A program made the position numbers and the translations under genes. Positions 7,757 through 15,860 of a stretch of DNA of 64,000 bases are shown here, in pieces; the stretch's first letter is position 1; the number at the start of each line of letters is the position of its first letter. This DNA comes from Tenacibaculum sp. Bg11-29 (GTDB lineage Bacteria > Bacteroidota > Bacteroidia > Flavobacteriales > Flavobacteriaceae): NCBI RefSeq assembly GCF_002836595.1, contig NZ_PJBB01000003.1, positions 3,688,501-3,752,500 of the forward strand. Reading direction: 5' to 3'. Below the pieces are notes generated by a model, which did not search any database, was not told the origin of the DNA, and saw only the letters and a list, made by a program, of their open reading frames with translations.

Positions 7757-7927
7757 TTAAGCATATGAAATTAGCTTCCAATCAACAGCATTTCCATTAT
7801 GTGGTGGAAATGTTTCTCCTTTTGATAATGGAATTGTTCCTGAAGGATTTGCTTGAGCTTCCCATACTCCTGATTCTGGACATTTTTGACCTGTTTTTCT
7901 AATCGTTCCTAATGGCATTTTTGACAT
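7757..7927 (-). CDS. 56-residue protein with CPxSGxW and PPHNGxAVxW motifs
   Basis: This short minus-strand gene encodes MSKMPLGTIRKTGQKCPESG, then VWEAQANPSGTIPLSKGET and FPPHNGNAVDWKLISYA. A Cys-Pro-x-Ser-Gly-x-Trp opening and a conserved Pro-Pro...Trp end recall small beta-barrel-like proteins of unknown role that occur alone or fused to larger enzymes. It has no signal peptide. Support for it being real: it has its own copy of the dyad promoter module 29 nt upstream, a terminator directly downstream, and protein-like composition throughout. Confidence 0.75.
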   Translation of the reverse strand: MSKMPLGTIRKTGQKCPESGVWEAQANPSGTIPLSKGETFPPHNGNAVDWKLISYA

Positions 7928-7955
7928 CTTTATTAAATTTAAATTAATACTATCT

Positions 7956-8002
7956 CAAAATTACCTATCAAAAAACACAAAACCCTACGGGAATCCGTAG
8001 GG
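7956..8002 (-). promoter_or_regulatory. Dyad-plus-TAATTTTG promoter module, copy 3
   Basis: On the minus strand the dyad CCCTACGGATTCCCGTAGGG (8002-7983) is separated by exactly 19 bp from TAATTTTG (7963-7956). The outer bases of the stem have changed on both sides (CCC/GGG instead of CCT/AGG), a compensatory change that shows selection for the symmetry. It precedes the 56-residue gene. Confidence 0.72.
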
Positions 8003-8039
8003 TTTTGTGTTTTACTATCATCAAAATAGCATTGTTTTA

Positions 8040-9266
8040 TTATGCCAATTCAGAAACTGGTATAAATCCGCTTGTTTTCTTAAAAGACATATTGTGTTTA
8101 AAATTACTCATGCTTTCAGATGGATCTAATAAATCAAAATTTAGTTTTTCTAAAATCTTTCTTTCAACCTGAACAGCAACAATTATTTTCTCTTCATAAT
8201 TACCGGTTGCTAAATTTAATATACTACTCTTTCCATTTATATCGATTGTGTTAATAGGTAATAACAAGAAAGACTCTTTTGCTATTCGTAAAATACAACT
8301 ACAAACATAATCTTGGTAAATTTCGTTAAATCTTGAAGTTGGTATAAGTTCTTCCTTTATTTCTAAACCATTTCTCATTGTTTTTTTTGAAACAGTAGGT
8401 AAAACTTCTTCACCATGAACAAAAAAATCAACTGAAATTTGATTATTCTCTACCGAAAATGATAAATCGGAACCATATTCTTTTAAATCAAAAAAAGGAT
8501 TAAATAAGTTAATAGCATATGTAAAAGCATTTAAATCTTTTTCAATTACTCCATCTGCCACCATTAAGAGTTCTTCATGATTTTTTAATTCTCGTTCATA
8601 AATTTCTCTTTTCTCTTCATGTTCCTCTAATTTTTTATGCATCAAATTTTCTCGACTATTAGTCTTTTCCTCAATTTTAAACTGCATCGATTGTTCTTTT
8701 TTATAATCGTCTGCAAAAATTAATTTCTTAATAAGCATAAATCTATTTTTAAATAGCTTGTCAAATAACTTTCTACAAAAAGACAGATCTAATTCGTTTT
8801 TATATATCTCAACAGACTTTTCAATATGCCTATCGACCTTTTTTTCTATTATATCACTTACCTCTTTAACTGTTTGAATATATTTAGGACTGTCTTGATT
8901 TACAATTTCATTCCAATCTACATAATCAGAATAATCTTTATGAACTGACTGAATTACTTGAATATAAGTATTATGTTCCTCTACCTCAATTTTATTATTA
9001 CCAATTATTAAACGTTTTTGAGATTCTGCTTCTTCATTAGCTAATCTTTTTAATTCCTTTTCATTTTCTCTTCTACTTATTTCAAGTTGTTTCTGATGGG
9101 ATTTATACTCTTTTACTTGAATCCGCTCACTATTACGCTGTTCAACTTGCCTGTTATAAATAAACTTATGTGGTGTTGCATGCTTATCTCCAAAAACAGC
9201 ATTACTCATCCATTTACCTGTATTTTTTCCTAGCTCACGAGATAGGCTTCTTCCAAAATTACTCAT
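8040..9266 (-). CDS. Long coiled-coil protein of unknown function
   Basis: The 408-residue soluble protein begins with a conserved-looking tag (SRELGKNTGKWMSNAVFGD). A highly charged helical region follows (about 45-110), then a helical middle (about 115-250) with a second coiled coil (EEHEEKREIYERELKNHEE). A C-terminal alpha/beta domain (about 255-400) ends in short acidic and Phe-rich segments. I know similar hypothetical proteins in flavobacteria but no function. It follows the 99-residue gene by 18 nt, and both should be read from promoter module 4. Confidence 0.75.
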   Translation of the reverse strand: MSNFGRSLSRELGKNTGKWMSNAVFGDKHATPHKFIYNRQVEQRNSERIQVKEYKSHQKQLEISRRENEKELKRLANEEAESQKRLIIGNNKIEVEEHNTYIQVIQSVHKDYSDYVDWNEIVNQDSPKYIQTVKEVSDIIEKKVDRHIEKSVEIYKNELDLSFCRKLFDKLFKNRFMLIKKLIFADDYKKEQSMQFKIEEKTNSRENLMHKKLEEHEEKREIYERELKNHEELLMVADGVIEKDLNAFTYAINLFNPFFDLKEYGSDLSFSVENNQISVDFFVHGEEVLPTVSKKTMRNGLEIKEELIPTSRFNEIYQDYVCSCILRIAKESFLLLPINTIDINGKSSILNLATGNYEEKIIVAVQVERKILEKLNFDLLDPSESMSNFKHNMSFKKTSGFIPVSELA

Positions 9267-9284
9267 ATTGTTCGTTTAATAAAA

Positions 9285-9584
9285 TTAGCCTTTTAAAGCA
9301 AGTTTAATAAACCAGCTAAGTATTCTAAATGGTAAGAATAAAATATTACCATTAAAAGCACTACCTCTTTTACTCGACGATTTATTTCCTTTAAGCTCTC
9401 TTATTTCTTCTTTATATTGTTTTATCAACTGCTGTTGACTCTTTATCTTTCTTCTACCAGATTCTTGATAATGCTTTGGATTACCATTAGCTTTATGATT
9501 GGCTGTATTTGTTCTTGTTATTTTTATATTTTCTTGAGCATTACTAATTTGCTCTTTTAATTTTTCAATTCTTCCTTTTGACAT
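9285..9584 (-). CDS. Small basic coiled-coil protein with C-terminal hydrophobic segment
   Basis: The 99-residue protein has an amphipathic, Lys/Gln-rich coiled coil over residues 1-65 (KLKEQISNAQENIKI, QQQLIKQYKEEIREL). A Ser/Lys linker follows, then a hydrophobic tail (ILFLPFRILSWFIKLAL) that could be a tail anchor. It is the first gene of a two-gene unit with the 408-residue coiled-coil protein. Function unknown. Confidence 0.7.
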   Translation of the reverse strand: MSKGRIEKLKEQISNAQENIKITRTNTANHKANGNPKHYQESGRRKIKSQQQLIKQYKEEIRELKGNKSSSKRGSAFNGNILFLPFRILSWFIKLALKG

Positions 9585-9644
9585 ATTACTTTTAATTGTT
9601 ATTTGTTATAACTACTTCTAGTAGCCGCTAATTTATTAGCATTT

Positions 9645-9691
9645 CAAAACTACCTTACTAAAAACAAAAAGCCTTACGGATTTCCGTAAGG
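9645..9691 (-). promoter_or_regulatory. Dyad-plus-TAGTTTTG promoter module, copy 4
   Basis: The dyad CCTTACGGAAATCCGTAAGG (9691-9672, minus strand), 19 bp, then TAGTTTTG (9652-9645). Copy 4 has the same 20-bp core as copy 1. It sits between the response regulator gene and the 99-residue gene, 53 nt after the regulator stop, so the regulator gene lies directly beside one of its candidate targets. Confidence 0.72.
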
Positions 9692-9743
9692 CTTCTAATA
9701 TTTTAAATAAAATTACTTATTTTTTTCTCGCTATAATAACAAA

Positions 9744-10409
9744 TTAAATTAATCCAAAATCTTTAGTAATTGCTATTAATTGAGTAGGATTATTAGCATT
9801 AAAATTTTCTTTAAGTAATTTTAAGCGTTTCTCTACCGAACTAATACTATTGGGTTTAATATCTTTTATTTTTAACGCTTCACTAATTTCCTTTTGATCT
9901 AATCCTTCTGCTAACTGCTCTAATATAATTACATCATAATCGGTTATTTCAAAAGTTTCTTTATGCTTTAAAATATGTGATAATTTTGGAGATATAAAAA
10001 AAGCTTCATCAAATACTAATTGTACTGCTTTTTTTAATTCTTTTTCTCCATATATTGATTTCCACACATAGGCGTTTACATTTAATTCATTACACAATTG
10101 CTGTACTCTATATGGTTTATCTTCAACCGAAAAAACGATTGTTTTTAATAATGAGTCTAACTTTTTAGCTTCTGCTACTAAATCTTCTCCTGATGTTAAT
10201 CGTTGCGGATTGGGGTTTTCAACAAATGACAAATCACTAATTAATAAATCAAATGGTTCATTGTTTACAAAAGCTTTTTTAAGTTTTAAAAAAGCTTCAT
10301 CACAATATTTAGCATATTCTATTACTGGAATTTGTAAACTATCTAAAGCTGCTCTAATTCCACTTGACATAAAATCAGCATCTTCTGCTATTAATACTTT
10401 TTGAAACAT
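9744..10409 (-). CDS. LuxR/NarL-type response regulator
   Basis: Residues 1-140 form a receiver domain: acidic ED at 9-10, phosphoacceptor D59 in LLISDLSF, and the conserved Lys in YVWKSIYG. Residues 155-221 form a LuxR-type helix-turn-helix (DYDVIILEQLAEGLDQKEI, then NSISSVEKRLKLLKENF). It should bind a short DNA dyad as a dimer when phosphorylated by the kinase encoded 2 nt upstream. The four identical dyad promoter modules within 6 kb are the natural target candidates (inference). No dyad module lies upstream of its own operon. Confidence 0.92.
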   Translation of the reverse strand: MFQKVLIAEDADFMSSGIRAALDSLQIPVIEYAKYCDEAFLKLKKAFVNNEPFDLLISDLSFVENPNPQRLTSGEDLVAEAKKLDSLLKTIVFSVEDKPYRVQQLCNELNVNAYVWKSIYGEKELKKAVQLVFDEAFFISPKLSHILKHKETFEITDYDVIILEQLAEGLDQKEISEALKIKDIKPNSISSVEKRLKLLKENFNANNPTQLIAITKDFGLI

Positions 10410-10411
10410 AT

Positions 10412-12295
10412 TTATTTTTTTAATTGAAACTTAGCTTGAAATCCTTTCTGTATTTCTGATTCAAAAATAATAGTTCCTCCTATCGATTTTATACGGGTTT
10501 CCATATTTTGCAACCCATTTTTTAAACTTAAATTATCAATACCAATTCCGTTGTCTTTATACCTTACTTGTATCGCTCCTTTTAGTACTGAAAATGAAAT
10601 TACTACCAAATTTGCTTTGCTATGCTTTTTCATATTCACTAATAACTCTTGCAACACTCTGTACATAACAATTTGTTTTTCTTTAGCCAAAGTATTTACT
10701 TGTACTTCCGGTAATCCTTTACTCATAACCCGACAACTATCTATTGAAAATTCTAAAAATAATTGTTTTAAAAAGCCTTCAAATTGTTCACCTGTAACTA
10801 CAGGGCTATTTTCATGAGAAATGTTTCTAGTTAACAAATAAATTTTTTCTAAATCACATAACACTGAAGTATCTTCCCTATTCTCTTTCTGAATTTTATT
10901 CATCGCTAAATACACATCATTTGCCAATTCATCATGTATTTTTTTAGCCAAACGAGTTTCTGTTTTATATACTTCTATTATTTTTTCTTTTTTAGTCTTA
11001 TTTCTTTTATAGAAAAAGTATACTATAAATCCTAAAAAAGTAGTTAAACCGATAAAAACCCAAAGTTGTTTTTGAGATTTTTGCTGTTCAACATCAATTT
11101 GTGCTTTTAATTTTTGTTTTTCTAAAAGGTCAAAATTATATATAATTTTAACCAACTTATTTCTAGAATTCCTCCTAGCGTTGATTATACTATCTTTCAG
11201 ATAACTTCTCTCTTTTGCATATTTTCTAACAACTTTATCATTTACTAAGCTAATTAATCTATCTATTGCTTCTATTCTATCATTGGGCCTTTTTTCTTCT
11301 TTTGATAAGCTGTACATTTTATGAGCATATTCCAATGCTCTAGAATCCTTTTTTTTTAACTTAAAGAAATCGGATAAATATGAATAATTAGAGATTAGCC
11401 CTTCATAATCTTCTATTTTTATTTTTATTTTCTGAGCTTTTAAAAATTCATTTTCATTAATATTTTGACCATTTAATATTTTAACCAAAGCATAATTGTC
11501 AATAATTTTTGCTCTTAATTTTAAAGGAATACTATCATAATATTCATCTGAAATTATTTTTTTATAATACAAAATTGCTTTGTTGTAATCTTTTAAGAAA
11601 ACACTATTATTTGCTTTGTTATTACGATATCTAAGAATTTTAATTTTATTATTACTCGAATTAATAGCCAAATTATACCATTCAATCGCTTCATTATATT
11701 GTTTTTGTTGATTTGCATTTATACCTAAACAATTATATAAAGAAGTTACTATTTTTGACTTCGTATTTTTTAAATATTTTAAAGCTTGTATAGCAGTTGA
11801 ATCACTCTTATAATAAAGACCATTCGCTGACTCTATTTTTGCTAAATTGAGTAATCTTTTAGCAACATAAAAACTATCTTTTAACTTCAAATAAAAATCT
11901 TTAGATTTTTGGTAATTAAAATATGCACTATCATATTGTTTTAACCTTTTAAAACCTAATCCTACATAATAGTACGAAAAACCAATTGAAGAAAAATCAT
12001 TTATTTTTGTTGACAATAAAATTGTTTTCCTCCCATGTGTAATTACACTATCCAAACTATCAAGCTTTGAATAACAAAAAGTTATTTCTTTCAACTCTTT
12101 TACCTGTTCATGATAGTTAGATTCCCTTTTAATCTCTTTATATCTCAAAATAGACTTTCTTAAACGTAAATCATATGATAGGTTCTTTCTCTTAATTTCT
12201 TTTTTACCTAAAGAATCTTTTTTTTGATTATTAGTACAAGCTCCTATAAAAATTAATAGTATAATAAGGAATAGTTTGTTTATTCTCTGTTTCAT
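10412..12295 (-). CDS. TPR-containing sensor histidine kinase with lipoprotein-type N-terminus
   Basis: The 627-residue protein opens with a signal ending FIGAC (Cys 20), unusual for a kinase. About 370 residues of TPR-like helical repeats follow, then a transmembrane segment near 407-427 and a HisKA_3-type core. The phosphorylated His is H454 in KKIHDELAND; the N box is QELLVN (N554) and the G box DNGIGI (581-586). The HATPase ends with GGTIIFES and GFQAKFQL. TPR kinases of this type pair with LuxR regulators in Bacteroidota. Here the regulator follows after 2 nt. The periplasmic TPR array presumably senses a protein or envelope signal. If the N-terminus is lipidated the sensor would be tethered at both ends. 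Confidence 0.92.
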   Translation of the reverse strand: MKQRINKLFLIILLIFIGACTNNQKKDSLGKKEIKRKNLSYDLRLRKSILRYKEIKRESNYHEQVKELKEITFCYSKLDSLDSVITHGRKTILLSTKINDFSSIGFSYYYVGLGFKRLKQYDSAYFNYQKSKDFYLKLKDSFYVAKRLLNLAKIESANGLYYKSDSTAIQALKYLKNTKSKIVTSLYNCLGINANQQKQYNEAIEWYNLAINSSNNKIKILRYRNNKANNSVFLKDYNKAILYYKKIISDEYYDSIPLKLRAKIIDNYALVKILNGQNINENEFLKAQKIKIKIEDYEGLISNYSYLSDFFKLKKKDSRALEYAHKMYSLSKEEKRPNDRIEAIDRLISLVNDKVVRKYAKERSYLKDSIINARRNSRNKLVKIIYNFDLLEKQKLKAQIDVEQQKSQKQLWVFIGLTTFLGFIVYFFYKRNKTKKEKIIEVYKTETRLAKKIHDELANDVYLAMNKIQKENREDTSVLCDLEKIYLLTRNISHENSPVVTGEQFEGFLKQLFLEFSIDSCRVMSKGLPEVQVNTLAKEKQIVMYRVLQELLVNMKKHSKANLVVISFSVLKGAIQVRYKDNGIGIDNLSLKNGLQNMETRIKSIGGTIIFESEIQKGFQAKFQLKK

Positions 12296-12310
12296 ACTTT
12301 AAAAATAATT

Positions 12311-12340
12311 AAAAAAGAGTGCATAACATGCACTCTTTTT
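12311..12340 (-). terminator. Perfect hairpin between the small lipoprotein and the kinase
   Basis: AAAAAGAGTGCAT and ATGCACTCTTTTT form a perfect 13-bp stem with a 3-nt loop, 10 nt after the stop of the small lipoprotein and 16 nt before the kinase start. It should act as a terminator or partial attenuator, giving more of the small lipoprotein mRNA than of the two-component system mRNA. Confidence 0.75.
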
Positions 12341-12349
12341 AATTTATTA

Positions 12350-12544
12350 TTACTTGCCCCCTTCTGGGTCTTCGTCTTCATCAGGATCTTGATCATTTCC
12401 TCCCCCCGTATTCTGAAGTTCTTGTTCTACTTGATTTGGTACTATATCTTCTTCTAAATCTGTACAAGATGTAAATACTCCACTTACTACTAAAACTGCT
12501 ATATAAATTAAATTCCTCATGTTTTCTTTTAAAATTTTGAGCAT
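12350..12544 (-). CDS. Small acidic lipoprotein upstream of the two-component system
   Basis: The 64-residue product has a lipobox ending FTSC (Cys 27 from the first ATG). Its mature tail is extremely acidic (NDQDPDEDEDPEGG) with no globular domain. I chose the ATG at 12544 because a purine-rich GGAAAGG lies 8 nt upstream; the ATG at 12520 would also give a good signal peptide. It is first in the operon with the histidine kinase and may be a signal ligand or accessory for its TPR domain (inference from position only). Confidence 0.65.
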   Translation of the reverse strand: MLKILKENMRNLIYIAVLVVSGVFTSCTDLEEDIVPNQVEQELQNTGGGNDQDPDEDEDPEGGK

Positions 12545-12889
12545 TAGTTTTCCTTTCCAAGCTGTTGCCCAGTTTTTAATGATACTTGAAAAGCCTAATA
12601 ATTTTAAAAGAGTCTCGAGCCTCTTTCGTGGAAAGTGAAGTTTAAAACCAGTAACTATTTAGTAGCTTTCCTTCTAATAAAAGCACTGATTTAAAACCTT
12701 TTAATTGTATTAATCAATTTTTATTTTTTTAGTTATCGATTAATGACATTGCAAATATTGGAAGGTTTTTGAGTTTATATTTCGTCAAGATTTAGACAAT
12801 TTTTAACCAAATAGTTTTGGCTATTTTATGGATAACCGTAACCAAAAATTTACCAAAGTGGTTATTTTTGACCAAACAACTAAACAACT
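12545..12889. other. Divergent promoter region with dyad and ACCAAA repeats
   Basis: This is the gap between the two-component operon (minus) and the 249-residue gene (plus). It holds a near-perfect dyad at 12606-12626 (AAAAGAGTCTCGAGCCTCTTT) within the leader of the minus transcript. Four ACCAAA hexamers (12806, 12841, 12852, 12871) lie just before the plus-strand start, with a TAGTTTTG box at 12812-12819 that could serve the plus gene. No ACGGA dyad is present. One minus frame stays open through the leader, but I see no recognisable protein in it. Confidence 0.4.
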
Positions 12890-13639
12890 ATGGTTAAACA
12901 ACTTATAACAGATTTCTTTAACGAGATTGAAAAAAAAGAAATCAAAAAAAATAAAAATTCAAAAGCAAGTTTTTGGCATCTTGAATTTCAAGAAAATTTA
13001 AATATTAATTATGGTGATGAAAACCACATTGGTATAAGAAAAGCGACTAGATTATATGAAAAATATATTGAAGAAAAAGAGAAAAGTGTCAAAGACCCAA
13101 ATAAATTTCAAAGAAATTATATGTCTAAATATTTAGGACATGAAGATTATGATGATTATATCAAAAAAACTACTGATATATCTCTAGAAACAGAAAAAAA
13201 TCCTGTTTTTGAAAACGCTAAAACAACAATAGATAGAGTAACTCCTATAAAATGGTATAAAAAGGATGTCAATAAACTAGTCGTTATTGCTTCAACTGTA
13301 TTTATGTTAGTATTATCAATATATACTTATCAAAATAACTATTCAATTAAAGGAAATTGTATTATCTGGAAAACTGATCATTTTGAAAAATCTTCTTGCC
13401 TTGCAAAAAAGGCTATTAACAACGGAAAATACGCTATAAATATTGAAACATTTAAAAGGATTACTGTTACAGATAGTACAATTTTCTTTAAAAAAAATAT
13501 CCCATTAGTATGGTATGGAAAAAATATAAAAGGAGAAGGTGAATATTTTACAGATAGGGGGGTTCATCCAGAAACACTCAAAAGACTCAACCCTATTACC
13601 AGACCAATTTTAAATAGAGAAAAACTATTAAATGAATAA
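12890..13639 (+). CDS. Single-pass membrane protein of unknown function
   Basis: The 249-residue protein has a basic N-terminal cytoplasmic part (1-125) with a patterned helical segment, ATRLYEKYIEEKEK, then QRNYMSKYLGHEDYDDYI. One transmembrane helix (about 128-146) follows, and then an extracytoplasmic part with NCIIWKTDHFEKSSC and two cysteines. Flavobacteria often encode such proteins near regulators, and the N-terminal half looks like a small DNA- or protein-binding domain. It is divergent from the two-component operon and shares its intergenic region. Function unknown. Confidence 0.7.
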   Translation: MVKQLITDFFNEIEKKEIKKNKNSKASFWHLEFQENLNINYGDENHIGIRKATRLYEKYIEEKEKSVKDPNKFQRNYMSKYLGHEDYDDYIKKTTDISLETEKNPVFENAKTTIDRVTPIKWYKKDVNKLVVIASTVFMLVLSIYTYQNNYSIKGNCIIWKTDHFEKSSCLAKKAINNGKYAINIETFKRITVTDSTIFFKKNIPLVWYGKNIKGEGEYFTDRGVHPETLKRLNPITRPILNREKLLNE

Positions 13640-13678
13640 AAAAACGCTGTTAATAATTAAATTAACAGCGTTTTTTTA
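13638..13678. terminator. Bidirectional terminator
   Basis: AAACGCTGTTAAT and ATTAACAGCGTTT form a 13-bp perfect stem with A and T runs on either side. It lies directly after the plus-strand membrane protein stop and 30 nt from the end of the convergent methyltransferase gene, so it can serve both. Confidence 0.85.
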
Positions 13679-13707
13679 TAAAATATACATACATTATTAC
13701 TACGTTC

Positions 13708-14373
13708 TTAAAAAACCGTATATAATGTTGTTACAATAACTCCTTTATTTTCTTTTAAAGAAACAGTTATTAATTGTTTTTGCTCTTTTATTTTAAAATT
13801 AAACGGAGAAATTAATAAGTTTAAACCACTTTGCTTTTTAAGTCTAGTTCCTTGACCTGAAATAATTTCTTTATTAGCTACAAAGTCTCCTTTAGGAAGG
13901 TGTTCTGTTAAAATAACATATTTAAAATTGGCTAACTTATCTACAACCTGTGCTACTTCGCTATTCGATAAATGTTGTAGTACCTGCCTTATTAAAACAC
14001 AGTCTGCAATAGGCAACTCATCCTTCGCAATATCCAAACAATGAAACTCTAAATTTTCTTCTTTGAATTTCTCTTTATTATGCACAATAAGTTCTGGCAC
14101 AATATCTACCGCAATATATTTACTCGTATACTTTACTAATTCTTTACCAACATTAAAATCGCCACATCCCAAATCGCATACCGTAAGCGGTATATTAAAT
14201 GCTGTTAAAAATGAAGTTATCGCTGCTATGTATGGATTTACAATTTCAACATTATGAGAACCTTCACCAGAATAAAATTTAGCTTTATCACTTCCCCACA
14301 ACTTCATTTCATAAACCTGTTCCATCGCTTCTTTTGTTGGCCAAGGTTTCTTTTCTCTTTTTTTAACACTCAT
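13708..14373 (-). CDS. Class I SAM-dependent methyltransferase
   Basis: The motif I loop VCDLGCGDFNVG binds S-adenosylmethionine. It is followed by YIAVDIVPELI (motif II acidic residue), HCLDIA (the D that contacts adenine) and a motif IV-like segment with CVLIRQVLQHLS. Length (221 residues from the ATG at 14373; a GTG lies two codons upstream) is typical of a single Rossmann-fold methyltransferase. The substrate cannot be read from the sequence. The gene stands alone between two terminators. Confidence 0.82.
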   Translation of the reverse strand: MSVKKREKKPWPTKEAMEQVYEMKLWGSDKAKFYSGEGSHNVEIVNPYIAAITSFLTAFNIPLTVCDLGCGDFNVGKELVKYTSKYIAVDIVPELIVHNKEKFKEENLEFHCLDIAKDELPIADCVLIRQVLQHLSNSEVAQVVDKLANFKYVILTEHLPKGDFVANKEIISGQGTRLKKQSGLNLLISPFNFKIKEQKQLITVSLKENKGVIVTTLYTVF

Positions 14374-14420
14374 AAACACACTATTATTAACAACAAATGT
14401 ACAACTACATGTTTATTTAC

Positions 14421-14450
14421 AAAAAAAAGGATGGCAAAGCCATCCTTTTT
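14421..14450. terminator. Terminator hairpin
   Basis: GGATGGC-AAA-GCCATCC is flanked by eight As and five Ts. On the minus strand it is about 20 nt after the stop of the GlcG/HbpS-like gene and ends that transcript. Confidence 0.85.
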
Positions 14451-14471
14451 AATTACTACTATTTTTTAAAA

Positions 14472-14870
14472 TTACAGTGCGTTTGCTCCTGTTTCAGCTA
14501 CTGTATGATCATTTTCTACAGAACTACCACTTACACCTATTGCTCCGATAATAGTACCGTTCGCATCTTTTACAGGTACACCACCTGGAAATGTAATTAA
14601 CCCATTATTAGAATGTTCAATATTAAACAAAGGCGCTCCTGGTTGAGACAGCTCACCTATAATTCCTGTATTCATATCAAAGAAACGAGCTGTTTTAGCT
14701 TTTTTAATTGAAATATCTAATGAACCTAACCATGCACCGTCCATACGCGCAAAAGCTACTAAATTTGCTCCAGCATCAACAACCGCAATATTCATTTTAG
14801 TATCTATCTCTAAAGATTTAACTTTTGCTACTCCAATAATTTTCTCTGCTTGTTCTAAGGTAATATTCAT
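14472..14870 (-). CDS. GlcG/HbpS family (DUF336) protein, paralogue 1
   Basis: The 132-residue protein matches the GlcG/HbpS fold: [20 protein letters not shown], then [20 protein letters not shown] and [18 protein letters not shown]. Family members bind haem or small ligands and act in redox sensing or as enzyme accessories. The conserved pocket motifs are intact. A paralogue with very similar sequence is at 41814-42212. A pair of direct repeats 75-101 nt upstream is shared with that copy and is probably bound by the AraC regulator encoded immediately upstream. Confidence 0.88.
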   Translation of the reverse strand: MNITLEQAEKIIGVAKVKSLEIDTKMNIAVVDAGANLVAFARMDGAWLGSLDISIKKAKTARFFDMNTGIIGELSQPGAPLFNIEHSNNGLITFPGGVPVKDANGTIIGAIGVSGSSVENDHTVAETGANAL

Positions 14871-14944
14871 ATTTTCTTATTTTTTGTTTTATAAATTACA
14901 CTGCAAATTTAAGCAGTATATAATAGTATACACTTACTAGAAAA

Positions 14945-14971
14945 GGTCAACTTGTTATGAAAAAAGGTCAA
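14945..14971 (-). promoter_or_regulatory. Direct-repeat operator upstream of GlcG/HbpS-like gene 1
   Basis: On the minus strand TTGACC occurs twice with starts 21 bp apart (two helical turns), embedded in TTGACCTTTTTTCATAA and TTGACCTTTTCTAG. The same arrangement and distance from the start codon (about 75 nt) recur upstream of the paralogue at 42288-42314. A TAAATTTG box lies between operator and gene. AraC-family activators typically bind such direct repeats, and one is encoded next door. Confidence 0.6.
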
Positions 14972-14985
14972 AAAAATACGATAAT

Positions 14986-15819
14986 TTAAATTTCAGAAGG
15001 ATTAATGCCAAATTTACTTTTAAAAGCACTACTAAAATTAGATAAATTATTATACCCTAAATCTAAATAGATATCTGATACTTTTATAGTTGAAGTCTCT
15101 AATAATTCTTTAGCCCTTAACAGTCGTTTGTCTCGAAACCATTTTCCTGGAGATTGCTTATATTCTTTTATGAAATGTCTTTTAAATGTAGATAAACTCA
15201 TATTACACAAAAAAGCAATTTCTTCTAAACTAAGTGAAGTGTATACGTTTTTTTCAATCGTTTTTTTTAATGGAGAAGTTTCTTCTTCAATTAACGATTT
15301 TAAGTAATTTTCAAATACTTCTCCGTATTTATTCGTTAAATACAATAATAATTCTTCAAATTTAACGCTTAATAAAGTATTCATAAAAGCTACAGGTGCA
15401 GCCATTATAGTAGCTAATGAGTTTAGATAAGAATCTATATAAGAGTCATTTTCTATTGTAAAATAAGATTGCGCTTCTTGTATTTCGCTATTGTACTTTA
15501 CGTGTTTCTGTAAAAATTCTTTTATCTTTTTATCCGAAAAAAAAAGAAGTTTGCAGTAATAAATTTCATCGGTATCTAATAATTCTGTCCAAAGGCAATT
15601 TCCTTTTTTAATCAATAAAGACTGTGAATTATCTACTAAAACCGAGGTATCTGAAAAATGAACTTGTTTTTTTCCTGTTTGTAAAAAACTAAACATATGG
15701 CTGTTTAAATTTACCTTGGTTTTTATAAGGTTTTCAGTCATTTTAAAATCATAGACAAACAAATCAGGTATGTTTCCTTTTGTTTTAAGATATGATTCTG
15801 GTATGTTTTCTACGCTCAT
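14986..15819 (-). CDS. AraC family transcriptional regulator
   Basis: The 277-residue protein has an N-terminal sensor region resembling ExsA-type AraC proteins (HMFSFLQTGKKQVHFSD, then SQSLLIKKG). The C-terminal double helix-turn-helix (about 190-277) has YTSLSLEEIAFLCNMSLSTF, KRHF, SPGKWF, then DIYLDLGYNNLSNFSSAFK. The gene lies just upstream of the GlcG/HbpS-like gene on the same strand. The direct repeats between them suggest that it controls that gene, and by extension the paralogue at 41.8 kb. Confidence 0.9.
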   Translation of the reverse strand: MSVENIPESYLKTKGNIPDLFVYDFKMTENLIKTKVNLNSHMFSFLQTGKKQVHFSDTSVLVDNSQSLLIKKGNCLWTELLDTDEIYYCKLLFFSDKKIKEFLQKHVKYNSEIQEAQSYFTIENDSYIDSYLNSLATIMAAPVAFMNTLLSVKFEELLLYLTNKYGEVFENYLKSLIEEETSPLKKTIEKNVYTSLSLEEIAFLCNMSLSTFKRHFIKEYKQSPGKWFRDKRLLRAKELLETSTIKVSDIYLDLGYNNLSNFSSAFKSKFGINPSEI

Positions 15820-15860
15820 TTAATGGCTCTAAAGATATTTATCTAATCTGTTAATCTATT

